DNA of 64,000 nt from assembly GCF_014204795.1 (NCBI RefSeq), contig NZ_JACHMB010000001.1, positions 4,340,001-4,404,000 on the forward strand, given 5' to 3'. Both the position numbers and the translations under genes were made by a program. The DNA is from Nonomuraea jabiensis (lineage in GTDB: Bacteria > Actinomycetota > Actinomycetes > Streptosporangiales > Streptosporangiaceae). Shown here piece after piece: positions 8,665 to 16,277 of the stretch; within the stretch, counting starts at the first letter, position 1, and the number at the start of each line of letters is the position of its first letter. Below the pieces are notes generated by a model that was given only the letters and a program-made list of their open reading frames with translations, searched no databases and was not told the DNA's origin.

Positions 8665-9033
8665 GTGTGCCACTTACTAGCGATATGTGGACAAGAATGC
8701 CCATTTGTGGGGCTACAACAGGGTAAAACGGGGCAAGAGATCTACGTCACCTCCTCCACCATCGCGCACACGCGAAAGCGCGTCGACGAGGAGCTGCATC
8801 CCAATGTGGAGTTCATCCACGGGCTCATTTCGTACACGGCCGTGGGGGGACTCGGCTTCGGCGCGATCGGCGGCGTGATGATCGGCGGCGCGTACGAGGA
8901 GTTCCGCCGCTGGGCGGACACCACGTTCACCGAGATGGAAGACGCCGTGCAGAGCTGGTCGGACGCTCTGGAGCGGGCCAGGCGCAACTGGCGCGCGGCC
9001 GAGGAGGCCAGCATCGTGCGGTACCGCGGCTGA
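8665..9033 (+). CDS. Small WXG100-like protein, start uncertain
   Basis: Up to 122 aa from the GTG at 8665, but codons 1-24 are AT-rich at the third position and unlike the rest. Actinomycete-type codon use begins near 8735. No good start with a ribosome site is visible there; a GTG at 8806 would give 75 aa with GAGGAG 12 nt upstream. The core contains a small glycine-rich hydrophobic patch (GGLGFGAIGGVMIGG), then a helical segment with two tryptophans (AVQSWSDALERARRNWRAAEE). Its stop overlaps the next start (TGATG), so it is coupled to the 344-aa membrane protein. Function unknown; probably an ESX accessory protein. Confidence 0.6.
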   Translation: MCHLLAICGQECPFVGLQQGKTGQEIYVTSSTIAHTRKRVDEELHPNVEFIHGLISYTAVGGLGFGAIGGVMIGGAYEEFRRWADTTFTEMEDAVQSWSDALERARRNWRAAEEASIVRYRG

Positions 9034-10067
9034 TGGGCACGCCGCCGCAGCCGGCCGCCCCGGACCCGTGGGCGCACACCCGGCCCCCGGCGCCGGGCCA
9101 GCCGGTGCCCGCCAATCCCTACTCCAACCCGTACGCCACCCCGAATCCCTACTCCACGACGCCCACCGGCCCGCGCCCGTACCAGCCGCAGCCGAGGCCC
9201 GTTCCCGGCAACCCCTACGCCCAGCCCGTCACCCACACCCCCCAGAACTACGCCGCCAACGGCGCCCAGCGCGCGAACCTGGGCGCAGGCAGGTTCGGTC
9301 CGGCTCCGGAGATGAACGCGGCCCGCCCGGCCCTGCCGTCGCTGGGGGAGAAGGCGCTCAACCTGCTGAAAAGGGCGGGCAAGCTCGCCGTGGGCCTGGC
9401 TCCCGCCATCGCCATCTGCGGCGGGATGCTCGCCAACGAGCCGGGCATGGCCCAGGCGGTCAGCGTCTGGCAGAGCGGCATGGCCCAGCGGCTCGACGGC
9501 GGGATGAAGAACCTGCTCCCGCAGCTGCGCGATACGGCCAAGGACGGCTGGATCGCGATGGACCGCGACGAGTTCGACCGGGTGCTGTGGACCTTCCAGC
9601 GCGAGTCCGAGGTGCTGCGCAACGTCCTGAACACGGGCGGCAGCTCGCTCGACGAGGTCGCGGCGGCCTACCGGAGCTTCTGGACGTGGGTCCTGCGCAC
9701 GTCGGCGGCCGCGCTCGGCCTGCTCGTCGCCGCCAAGGCGCTGCAGCGGGTGCCGCAGAGCTCGGTGTGGGGGGTGCTGCTGGAGAAATACATCACGGCC
9801 GAGGTCAACATCGCCACGCTGTTCCTGGCCACCTCGCTGGCCAGCACCCTGAAGGAGGGCGGCGAGGTGCTGTCGACCATGGTGAAGCGGAACCACCAAT
9901 GGAACTACATCACCCCGGCCGGCGAGGCCGCGGTCGACTTCAAGTCGATCGAGATCGACGCCAAGAAGTACCCCTCCTTCTCGGAGCCCGCCAAGAAGAA
10001 CGGGCTGCCCCCGCGCTACCAGGACTTCGACTGGATCGAGCCGAAACGGGAGATCTCCAAGCCCTGA
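9033..10067 (+). CDS. Proline-rich membrane protein of the ESX locus
   Basis: 344 aa. Residues 1-90 are Pro/Tyr/Asn-rich with NPY repeats (NPYSNPYATPNPYS). Short hydrophobic segments lie near 115-135 (AVGLAPAIAICGGML) and 225-245 (AAALGLLVAAKAL), with another around 265. The region between them is helical. No recognised enzyme motif. It is coupled by a 1-bp overlap to the preceding small gene and followed 49 bp later by a YbaB-like gene. The layout (Pro-rich tail, small helical partner, YbaB-like chaperone) resembles substrate modules of ESX loci. Function unknown. Confidence 0.75.
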   Translation: MGTPPQPAAPDPWAHTRPPAPGQPVPANPYSNPYATPNPYSTTPTGPRPYQPQPRPVPGNPYAQPVTHTPQNYAANGAQRANLGAGRFGPAPEMNAARPALPSLGEKALNLLKRAGKLAVGLAPAIAICGGMLANEPGMAQAVSVWQSGMAQRLDGGMKNLLPQLRDTAKDGWIAMDRDEFDRVLWTFQRESEVLRNVLNTGGSSLDEVAAAYRSFWTWVLRTSAAALGLLVAAKALQRVPQSSVWGVLLEKYITAEVNIATLFLATSLASTLKEGGEVLSTMVKRNHQWNYITPAGEAAVDFKSIEIDAKKYPSFSEPAKKNGLPPRYQDFDWIEPKREISKP

Positions 10068-10116
10068 TGGATAGGGTGGTGAGAAAGCGGCTTCTGCGTC
10101 TTGTGGGGTATGAGGG

Positions 10117-10557
10117 ATGATCGAGCGGGAATTCGGGGCGCTGGACATCGACCGGATCCTCCGGAACGCCGACCAGCAGATGGCGCGGGCCGGCGAGTTC
10201 CAGCAGGTCCTGCAGGACCTGACGGGCCACGCCCAGGACGAGGACGGGTTCGTCACCGCCGAGTGCGGCAGCACGGGGCTCAAGGAGCTCCTCCTGCACC
10301 CCAAGGCCATGCGCCTCAACTCGGCCGACCTGGCCGAGCGCATCAAGGCCGTCATCGCGGAGGCCAACGCCGACCTGCAGCGGCGCATCTCGGAGGAGAT
10401 GGCGAACGTCTTCGGCGAGGAGAACAACCCCATGCGCTTCGCCCAGAACCCCGAGGGCGGCCTGGAGCTGGTACGGCAGGCCGAGGCGGCCTACAACCGC
10501 ACGTACGAGGACCTCATGGGTGAGCTGGACCGGATCCGGCAGCGCATGGAGGGCTGA
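10117..10557 (+). CDS. Second YbaB/EbfC-family protein of the ESX locus
   Basis: 146 aa. N-terminal helix (DIDRILRNADQQMARAGEF), central strands (VTAECGSTGLKELLLHPKAMRL) and a long C-terminal helix rich in Glu/Asn, as in YbaB/EbfC proteins. It shares only the fold with the gene at 8161-8595, so the two are not a recent duplication. It is the last gene of the 8665-10557 operon and is followed at once by a strong terminator. A substrate chaperone analogous to EspL, or a small nucleoid protein, are the two options. Confidence 0.8.
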   Translation: MIEREFGALDIDRILRNADQQMARAGEFQQVLQDLTGHAQDEDGFVTAECGSTGLKELLLHPKAMRLNSADLAERIKAVIAEANADLQRRISEEMANVFGEENNPMRFAQNPEGGLELVRQAEAAYNRTYEDLMGELDRIRQRMEG

Positions 10558-10558
10558 A

Positions 10559-10591
10559 AAAGCCCGGCTCACGTGGTGTGAGCCGGGCTTT
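10559..10591. terminator. Strong bidirectional hairpin terminator
   Basis: A perfect 14-bp stem: AAAGCCCGGCTCAC (10559-10572) pairs with GTGAGCCGGGCTTT (10578-10591) around a 5-nt loop. It lies between convergent genes ending at 10557 and 10603. A- and T-ended stems suit both directions. Confidence 0.9.
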
Positions 10592-10602
10592 GCCGTTTCC
10601 GG

Positions 10603-11958
10603 TCAGCCGATGCAGTCGGGACTGGTCGGCTGGGGGCAGGACCAGACGTCCCCTTCGGGGTCGTAGATCTCGCGGTGCTGCTCGCCGCGCTGCTCGCCGC
10701 CCGCGCCCATGCCGCCCGGCGGGTACGCCATGAGCCCCGTTCCCGAGGCTCCCGCCCCGCCGCGGAGCACCGTCGGAGCGGCCCCCGCCGCCGACGAGCC
10801 GCCCGCGCCGTACCAGGTGCTCGGGCCGCCGGCGCCCTGCCCCGGAACCGCGGAGAACGGGGCGTTCGTCGGCATCTGCGTGGTGGGCGAGTTGGTGAGC
10901 GGGCTGGGCGTGAACTGCTGCGGGTAACTCGTGCTCGGCGTCGTGGTGGTGGTGGGGAAATTCGGGTTCCCGGCGTCGGCGAGCTGGGTCTTCGGCGGGT
11001 CCGCGCCGATCACCGGAGGCACGCTCTGGTCCTGGTCCCCGGGCTTCTGCGGCGAGCCGCCGTTGCCCGTGTCGCTGCCGGGCTGCTGGGGGCTGCCGGG
11101 GTCCTGGGTTCCCGTGGACGGGTCGTCCTGACCCTTGCCCTGGTCCTGGCCCGGATCGTCGCGGCCCGGGTCCTGGTCCTTGCCGGGGTTCTGCTCGCCC
11201 TTGCCGCCGCCGCCGGTGCCGCTGCCGTCGGAGCCGTCCCGGCCGCCGCCGCCGGTGCCGCTGCCGTCGGAGCCGGTCGAGCCCTTGGAGCCGTCGCCCG
11301 TGCCGTCGCCGGTCCAGTACTTCGTCTCGCCCGACGGCACCTTGGTGCCGCTGCCGGGGTCGAGGGGCTGCTGCTTCTGGGTCTCCACCACCATGGGCTG
11401 GATCTCGGGCAGCTTGAACGCCAGGCCGTCGGCCATCTGCGCGTTCAGATCGTTGATCTTGTTGTTCAGCTGCTCCAGATGCGCCCGGGCCGCCACGTCC
11501 ACCAGATATCCGGCGGTCCCCAACTGCGGGTTGAGGTTCGTTGTCGGCTCGTTGTCGACATTGGTCGTGGTGCTCAGGGCGGTGGGCCCGGGCATGGTCG
11601 CCTTGGACGTCCTGAGCTGCCGGGCGTACTCGACCATCGGCTTGCCGGTCTTCTCCATGGCGTCGCCGAGCGCCGCGGCGCTGGCGTGCAGCAGCCGCAG
11701 CGCCTCCAGCGCCGTCGTGGCCCCCTCGCCGCGCCAGACCTCCGCGAGCTCCTCGGCGGCCTTCAGGAGCGTGCCCTCGAGCCCGTTCTTGCCGTGGACC
11801 AGCTCGGCCGCCTTGACGTAGCTGTTGCCGGCGCTCTCGATGCGGTCCGGGTCGGTGGCCTTCAGATAGGAGACGACCTGGGCCCTGGTGACGAAGATGC
11901 CCGGCTTGCTGTTGCCGAGGTAGTCATAGAGCCTGATCGGCTTCCACTCTTCGCCCAT
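10603..11958 (-). CDS. Large WXG/PPE-like ESX substrate with Gly/Pro-rich tail
   Basis: 451 aa. The N-terminal ~190 residues are helical with a WXG motif at W75-R-G77 (AEVWRGEGATTALEAL) and a second helical pair (~135-190), similar in plan to PPE or long WXG proteins. From ~200 onward it is low-complexity: Gly/Ser/Asp-rich repeats (GSDGSGTGGGGRDGSDGSG), Asp/Gln/Pro repeats and a Pro/Thr segment. The extreme C-terminus contains two cysteines (WSCPQPTSPDCIG). No Sec signal. It is the last gene of the six-gene operon starting at 14925. Probably exported or wall-associated via the ESX machine; molecular role unknown. Confidence 0.75.
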   Translation of the reverse strand: MGEEWKPIRLYDYLGNSKPGIFVTRAQVVSYLKATDPDRIESAGNSYVKAAELVHGKNGLEGTLLKAAEELAEVWRGEGATTALEALRLLHASAAALGDAMEKTGKPMVEYARQLRTSKATMPGPTALSTTTNVDNEPTTNLNPQLGTAGYLVDVAARAHLEQLNNKINDLNAQMADGLAFKLPEIQPMVVETQKQQPLDPGSGTKVPSGETKYWTGDGTGDGSKGSTGSDGSGTGGGGRDGSDGSGTGGGGKGEQNPGKDQDPGRDDPGQDQGKGQDDPSTGTQDPGSPQQPGSDTGNGGSPQKPGDQDQSVPPVIGADPPKTQLADAGNPNFPTTTTTPSTSYPQQFTPSPLTNSPTTQMPTNAPFSAVPGQGAGGPSTWYGAGGSSAAGAAPTVLRGGAGASGTGLMAYPPGGMGAGGEQRGEQHREIYDPEGDVWSCPQPTSPDCIG

Positions 11959-11980
11959 CTACGCCATCCCTGCCGGTATC

Positions 11981-12394
11981 TCACGCACTGCTGTCCCGCT
12001 GCCCTTTTTCGTAGTTGGAGACGGCCCGTTCGACCGCCTCGGCCCACTTCTCGACGTAGTCGATGAGCTGGCTGTAGCTCTCGCCGAACACCTTGTACGC
12101 CGACTCGAAGTTGGCGCCGAAGTTGCTGGCCACCTCCCACTTGCCGGTGGCCTCCGGTCCGACGTTGCCCAGCCCTTGCACCTCGCCGATCGTGCCGGGG
12201 CCGCTCCACGTGGCGCTCATCGACGGCTGCGGGTTGCCGTGCACCGAGCCCAGGTTCTTGCGCAGCCGCGAGACGACGTCCCTGATCCCCTCGTGATCCG
12301 CGTACTGCCCGCCGCTGTTCCCGCCGAGCCCGGGGAAGTCCTTGGCCAGCTTCAGTCCCGGGGGCGGCGAGTCGTTGTCCTTCGGAACGCTCAC
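11981..12394 (-). CDS. Small ESX-locus protein
   Basis: 137 aa, GTG start at 12394 overlapping the stop of the upstream 482-aa gene (GTGA). The N-terminus is Pro/Gly-rich, a MSATWSGPG segment resembles WXG motifs, and the last 60 residues are a long helix (SAYKVFGESYSQLIDYVEKWAEAVERAV, positions ~88-120). Size and position suggest a WXG100-type helical partner of the adjacent large proteins. No specific function recognised. Confidence 0.7.
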   Translation of the reverse strand: MSVPKDNDSPPPGLKLAKDFPGLGGNSGGQYADHEGIRDVVSRLRKNLGSVHGNPQPSMSATWSGPGTIGEVQGLGNVGPEATGKWEVASNFGANFESAYKVFGESYSQLIDYVEKWAEAVERAVSNYEKGQRDSSA

Positions 12395-13839
12395 GCCTTG
12401 CCTTTCGAGTCACCCTTGATGGTGTGGTTGATCGTCGGCACGTCACTCCTGAAGAGGTCCTCGTCCTCCAGGACGAACGTGGTCCGCACGGTCTCCTGCG
12501 GTTCCTGGCCGCCCCGGCCGCCGGGCGGCACGGCCGCCGAGACCACGGGGGAGCCGCCGCCGCCCAGGCCGCGCAGGGCGGCCGCGCTCACACCGTTGCC
12601 CGCGCTCGTACTCGCGCCCCCACCCCCGCCGAAGCCGCTTCCTCCCACGCCGGAGCCGCCGTACGGGCTGCCGATGCCCGTGGTGGGCTGGCTGGTGGGC
12701 TGGCTGGTGGACGGGCCGGACATGGCCGGATCGGGCATCCCGGCCAGGGACGTCGTCGGGCCCCCTGCGTTCGGGCCCTGGGACCCGTTCGGGTTCAGGT
12801 TCGCGTTCGCATTCGCGTTCAGGGCGCTGGACGGGTCGGTCAGGCCGGGGACGTTGCCCGCGCCGTTCTGGCCGTTGCCGCCGAGCCCGTTCTGGCCGTT
12901 CCCGACTCCGCCCACGGTCCCGGCCGTGCCGCCGTTCGGGAACGTGCTCGTCGGGTTGGTCGTGGTGTCGATGCCCGGGATCTGGTGCCGGCCGGGGTCC
13001 TGCATGCCGTCCTGGTTCAGGCCGTCGAGGCCGGCCGTCGGGTCGAACGCCTGGTTGAGGCCGGCCGGGATGTTGCCGCCGATCCCGGTCGTCCCGCCGT
13101 ACGGGCCGGTGGGAACGTTCGGCGCGAGCGCCATGAACTGCGGGATGTCGGTCCTGAGCTGGGCGGGGAACACGTCGTTGTTGAGCTTGGTGTCCTGGCT
13201 CAGCAGCTTGATGGCCTCGGCGGCCTTCTTCCTGTCCTTCTCCTCCTTGGAGTCACCCCAGAGGTTGGCGAAGGGAAGGTCGCTGATGAAGCGGGTGATG
13301 CCGCCGACGAGGACGCCCACGCCCGCGCCGATCACCACGCCCGGCACGGCTCCCACGCCGCCGAAGAAGGAGCCGATGGCGGCTCCGGCCACGCCGCCCG
13401 TGACGGCGGCCTCCCCGAAGTCGATGTCACTGCCGGGGTTGTCGGGCACGTCTCCCTTGGCCGCCGACAACGTGCGGGCGTGGACGATGAGCGCGGGGGC
13501 GACACCGTGCGGGTTCTTCGGGGGGTTCTTCGGATCGACGGGCTGGTCGCTGATAGTGGTCGAGATGTCCGCCGCCGCCTCCCGCAGCCTGCGCAGCTGC
13601 TTCTTGACGGTCTTGGCGTCCTCGCCCGCGGTCCAGTGCTTGTCCAGCTCCCGCAGGTGCTTGTCGATCACCTCGACGAGATTGTCGAGCCGTACCTTGG
13701 CTTCGAGGAACTCGGCCGCGGCCTGGCCGATGAGCTGGGGCTTGTTCTTGGCCAGCGTGTCGCGGAGCAGATCCAGCGTCGCGCCCTCGAACTCGAGGCT
13801 GCCGATCTCGCCCCTGATGGAGGCCTGGTACTCGGCCAT
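12391..13839 (-). CDS. Large ESX-locus protein with glycine-rich membrane-like segment
   Basis: 482 aa. Residues 1-100 are helical (coiled-coil-like: KVRLDNLVEVIDKHLRELDK). A Gly/Val/Ala hydrophobic stretch lies at ~140-175 (AAVTGGVAGAAIGSFFGGVG ... GVVIGAGVGVLVGGI), a glycine-zipper pattern found in membrane-inserting or toxin-like proteins. From ~230 the chain is Asn/Gly/Pro-rich low complexity. No Sec signal. The start overlaps the stop of the 126-aa gene (TGATG). By its layout it could be an ESX-exported protein that inserts into membranes; this is inference only. Confidence 0.7.
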   Translation of the reverse strand: MAEYQASIRGEIGSLEFEGATLDLLRDTLAKNKPQLIGQAAAEFLEAKVRLDNLVEVIDKHLRELDKHWTAGEDAKTVKKQLRRLREAAADISTTISDQPVDPKNPPKNPHGVAPALIVHARTLSAAKGDVPDNPGSDIDFGEAAVTGGVAGAAIGSFFGGVGAVPGVVIGAGVGVLVGGITRFISDLPFANLWGDSKEEKDRKKAAEAIKLLSQDTKLNNDVFPAQLRTDIPQFMALAPNVPTGPYGGTTGIGGNIPAGLNQAFDPTAGLDGLNQDGMQDPGRHQIPGIDTTTNPTSTFPNGGTAGTVGGVGNGQNGLGGNGQNGAGNVPGLTDPSSALNANANANLNPNGSQGPNAGGPTTSLAGMPDPAMSGPSTSQPTSQPTTGIGSPYGGSGVGGSGFGGGGGASTSAGNGVSAAALRGLGGGGSPVVSAAVPPGGRGGQEPQETVRTTFVLEDEDLFRSDVPTINHTIKGDSKGKA

Positions 13840-14219
13840 CAGACCCGCATCGCCTTCGACCGGCCCTCGCTGTCCGCCTCGACGCCGTCGTAGTTCTTCA
13901 ACGCCTGCTCGAGGAGGCCGATGACGTTCGCCACCTGGCCGGTGATGTTCGAGTAGGTAGTGGTGACGGTCGTGATGGCGTTGGTGGTGCTCTGCCGGAA
14001 GCCCATGGCCGCCGGCCAGAACCCGCCCAGGGCGTCGTAGTCGCCGCTCAAGTTCTCGACGGGGCCGGAGCCCGTGAAGATGGCCTGCACGGCGCCGCCG
14101 CCGCCCGCCTTGCCGGCCTGGTGGCCGGGGTCCAGCATGGCGAGGGCCTCTTCCAGGTCCGCCTTGGCCGCCTTGATCGCCCTCCGGCTGAGCTCAACAC
14201 CGCCGTTGTCGCTGCCCAT
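13839..14219 (-). CDS. Small ESX-type protein with C-terminal YxxxE motif
   Basis: 126 aa, helical N-terminus (SRRAIKAAKADLEEALAML), a glycine hinge (~38-52), and a second Ser/Thr-rich helix. Near the C-terminus is Y110-D-G-V-E114, matching the YxxxD/E export signal of type VII substrates. W68-P-A sits where a WXG turn could be. It lies between the WXG100 pair and the 482-aa protein, with which it overlaps by 1 bp. A secreted partner protein is likely. Confidence 0.72.
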   Translation of the reverse strand: MGSDNGGVELSRRAIKAAKADLEEALAMLDPGHQAGKAGGGGAVQAIFTGSGPVENLSGDYDALGGFWPAAMGFRQSTTNAITTVTTTYSNITGQVANVIGLLEQALKNYDGVEADSEGRSKAMRV

Positions 14220-14253
14220 GTTCCCCCTCTGGAGTCGGCCCCCGCGCTACGCC

Positions 14254-14565
14254 TTACTTGCCGTCGAAGATCTGGGAGTTGATCCTGTCGACCTGCTGCA
14301 TGTTCATGTTGGTGACGTTGATGTTCTTCTTCATCAGGTCGATGAACTGCGACATGTCGTTGGCCTCGCGCTCCCAGAGCTGCCTGACCTCGTCGAAGAC
14401 GGTCTTGGCCTCGCCCTGCCAGATCGCGCTCTTGGCGAGCAGGTCCCGCTCCAGGTTGTCCAGCTCGGTGACCATGTCGTTGAACGCCTTGGCGAAGTCG
14501 GTCTCACCCTGGCTGAGGCCGGAGTAGTTGACCTTTGTAATATCGAAGATGTCATCCGCGGGCAT
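14254..14565 (-). CDS. WXG100 family protein (EsxA/EsxB-like)
   Basis: 103 aa, the canonical WXG100 length. Two amphipathic helices flank W49-Q-G51 (AKSAIWQGEAKTVFDEV). It is the second gene of the operon, 18 bp after the other WXG100 gene, the arrangement of heterodimeric Esx pairs. WXG100 dimers are the core substrates that EccC recognises. No YxxxD/E at its C-terminus. Confidence 0.9.
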   Translation of the reverse strand: MPADDIFDITKVNYSGLSQGETDFAKAFNDMVTELDNLERDLLAKSAIWQGEAKTVFDEVRQLWEREANDMSQFIDLMKKNINVTNMNMQQVDRINSQIFDGK

Positions 14566-14583
14566 CGCGGCCTCCCCTTGCTG

Positions 14584-14925
14584 CTAGCTGAGACGCGAGT
14601 CGAACTGGACGTTGATCATGTTGGCGATCTGGTTCATCGCCTCGGTCCGCTCTTGGTTGAACGCCTGGTAGTTCTTGTTGCTCGTGCCGATGTTCTCGGC
14701 CAGGCGGCGCAGGCTGCCCAGGATGACGTCCATCCGCTCGTGCCACTTCTTGTGGACGGCGTCGAACGCGGCCTCGGACTGGCCCAACCAGTGCGCCTTC
14801 AGGCTGATGCCGGCCTGGTCGAGCTGCTGCTGGATACCGCGCAGGCGCTCGGCGGCGTCCTCGATGCGGGTGACGGCGGCGATGAGATCGGATTCACTTA
14901 CTTGAGCCTGTGGCTGTGCCCCCAC
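14584..14925 (-). CDS. WXG100 family protein (Esx partner)
   Basis: 113 aa, helix-turn-helix with W46-L-G48 (LKAHWLGQSEAAFDAV) and a polar N-terminal extension (GAQPQAQVSES). It heads the six-gene substrate operon that runs to 10603. Pairing with the adjacent WXG100 gene is expected from family knowledge. Confidence 0.9.
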   Translation of the reverse strand: MGAQPQAQVSESDLIAAVTRIEDAAERLRGIQQQLDQAGISLKAHWLGQSEAAFDAVHKKWHERMDVILGSLRRLAENIGTSNKNYQAFNQERTEAMNQIANMINVQFDSRLS

Positions 14926-15180
14926 AGTCCCTCCCTTGCTGGTCGGCTGACTCCCGCCGACTACTGGAGTCGGCCCGTTTGGTCACATTAGTGAACATCC
15001 ATCACTAGCGTCGCATGTGATCACGTTAATTTTCCATATCTTCGAGGCGGATGGGGGGTGTATTGACAGAATGTAGGCATTTGGGGCCTTGCGCCTGGTG
15101 AGTGGTAACAGGCCGTATCTGTCTGTACGGCACATGTGGGGCTGGCGTAACGTATGGGCCGATCGTGACAAGGGGGACAC
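14926..15180. promoter_or_regulatory. Divergent promoter region of the two ESX substrate operons
   Basis: 255 bp with a clear A+T-rich core (about 14985-15085). A TTGACA hexamer occurs at 15063-15068, but no good -10 sits 16-18 nt after it. No coding signal is seen. It must drive the WXG100 operon leftward and the 15181 operon rightward. Confidence 0.5.
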
Positions 15181-16269
15181 GTGGCCGAGGACAGCAATCC
15201 CTACTCGAGCGCCCTGAACGGGCTCAACGGGCTCGGCGGCGCGACCGTCGACCCGCGTTCCAAGGATCCCGACTTCGCGATGAAGTACTCCAGCGTCACG
15301 ACGCTGGGCAGGAACGTGGGCAGCTATGGCGACGACCTGACCTCGATGAGTCAGAAGACCGGCGCCATCGACATGCACCAGTTCACCTTCGGCGTGATCG
15401 GCGGCGGGCTCAACGTGGCGCATCGCTCGGTCCGCGACAACGCCGTCGAGGCGCTGAAACAGGCCAAGGAAGTGCTGGACTCGTGGAAGCAGGCACTCGC
15501 CGACGCGGCCACCAACGGCAAGGACGCCGAGGAGGCCAGCAAGGCCCCCAAGAAGGGCCCCGGAGGCCCCGGCGGGCTGGGACCGATGGGCGGCGCCGGC
15601 GGTCTGCCCAAGGGCGGCCTGCCCAAGGGTGGTGTCAACCCCGACGACCTGAAGATCGACAAGCCCTCGACGGACGACCTGAAGCAGCCGGACCTCCCGA
15701 AGCCGGACCTCCCCGGGTCCGACATCAACAAGCCCGACATCCCCGGGTCCGACATCGACCAGCCGAACATCGATCAACCGAAGATCGACCAGCCGAACAT
15801 CGACCAGCCGAACATCGACCAGCCCAAGATCGACCAGCCCAACCTTGACCAGCCCGACATCAAGCAGCCGGACGTCAAGACGCCCGACCTGAGCGACCTC
15901 AACCAGACGCCCAAGACCAACCTGGAAGGCCTCAACCCCAGCCTGCCGACCTCGACCACGCCGCAGGTCCCCGGCACCACCGGCTACGACCCGCGCGCCG
16001 CCATGCCGCGCACCACGGTCGGCGTGCCGGAGGGCGGCGTCGGGTACGCGGGCGGCGCCTCGGGCGGGGGCACGGGCACGGGTGCGCCGGGGAGCATCGC
16101 CCGCGCCCTGAACAGCGGGATGCCGCTCTACCCCATGACGCCCGGGATGGGCGGCGGAGCCGGCCAGGAAGAGAAGGACCGCGAGCGCGGTCCCCACCTC
16201 GGCGAGGACGAGTCGGTCTGGGAGACGGACGAGGACATCACGCCGGCGGTGCTCGGCAGGGAGGAATAG
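15181..16269 (+). CDS. ESX-type protein with IDQP pentad repeats
   Basis: 362 aa. GTG start 5 nt after a AGGGGG stretch (tgacaaggggGACAC region). Residues 1-115 form a helical WXG-like domain (QFTFGVIGGGLNVAHRSVRD, then EVLDSWKQALADAA). A Gly/Pro/Lys linker (~125-155) follows. Residues ~190-230 are a regular five-residue repeat, (N/K)IDQP, about eight times in a row, flanked by looser PDLP/PDIPGSD repeats. The C-terminal ~110 residues are Pro/Gly/Thr-rich and end in an acidic tail. No Sec signal or membrane helix. Likely an exported or surface protein; the repeat should form an extended rod. Function unknown. Confidence 0.75.
   Translation: MAEDSNPYSSALNGLNGLGGATVDPRSKDPDFAMKYSSVTTLGRNVGSYGDDLTSMSQKTGAIDMHQFTFGVIGGGLNVAHRSVRDNAVEALKQAKEVLDSWKQALADAATNGKDAEEASKAPKKGPGGPGGLGPMGGAGGLPKGGLPKGGVNPDDLKIDKPSTDDLKQPDLPKPDLPGSDINKPDIPGSDIDQPNIDQPKIDQPNIDQPNIDQPKIDQPNLDQPDIKQPDVKTPDLSDLNQTPKTNLEGLNPSLPTSTTPQVPGTTGYDPRAAMPRTTVGVPEGGVGYAGGASGGGTGTGAPGSIARALNSGMPLYPMTPGMGGGAGQEEKDRERGPHLGEDESVWETDEDITPAVLGREE
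15752..15871 (+). repeat. 15-bp tandem repeat encoding (N/K)IDQP
   Basis: About eight units of the type AACATCGACCAGCCG, diverging at the edges. The reading frame is kept throughout and changes are mostly at the first residue (Asn/Lys/Asp) of each unit. Confidence 0.85.
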
Positions 16270-16277
16270 GCGAGCAG

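Noticed and set aside
15063..15068. TTGACA as a promoter -35 for the 15181 operon
   Set aside because: No acceptable -10 lies 16-18 nt downstream, so the assignment is not supported.
15752..15871. Pentapeptide-repeat (Qnr-like) fold for the IDQP array
   Set aside because: The consensus A(D/N)LXX is not met and Pro every five residues is incompatible with that beta-helix.
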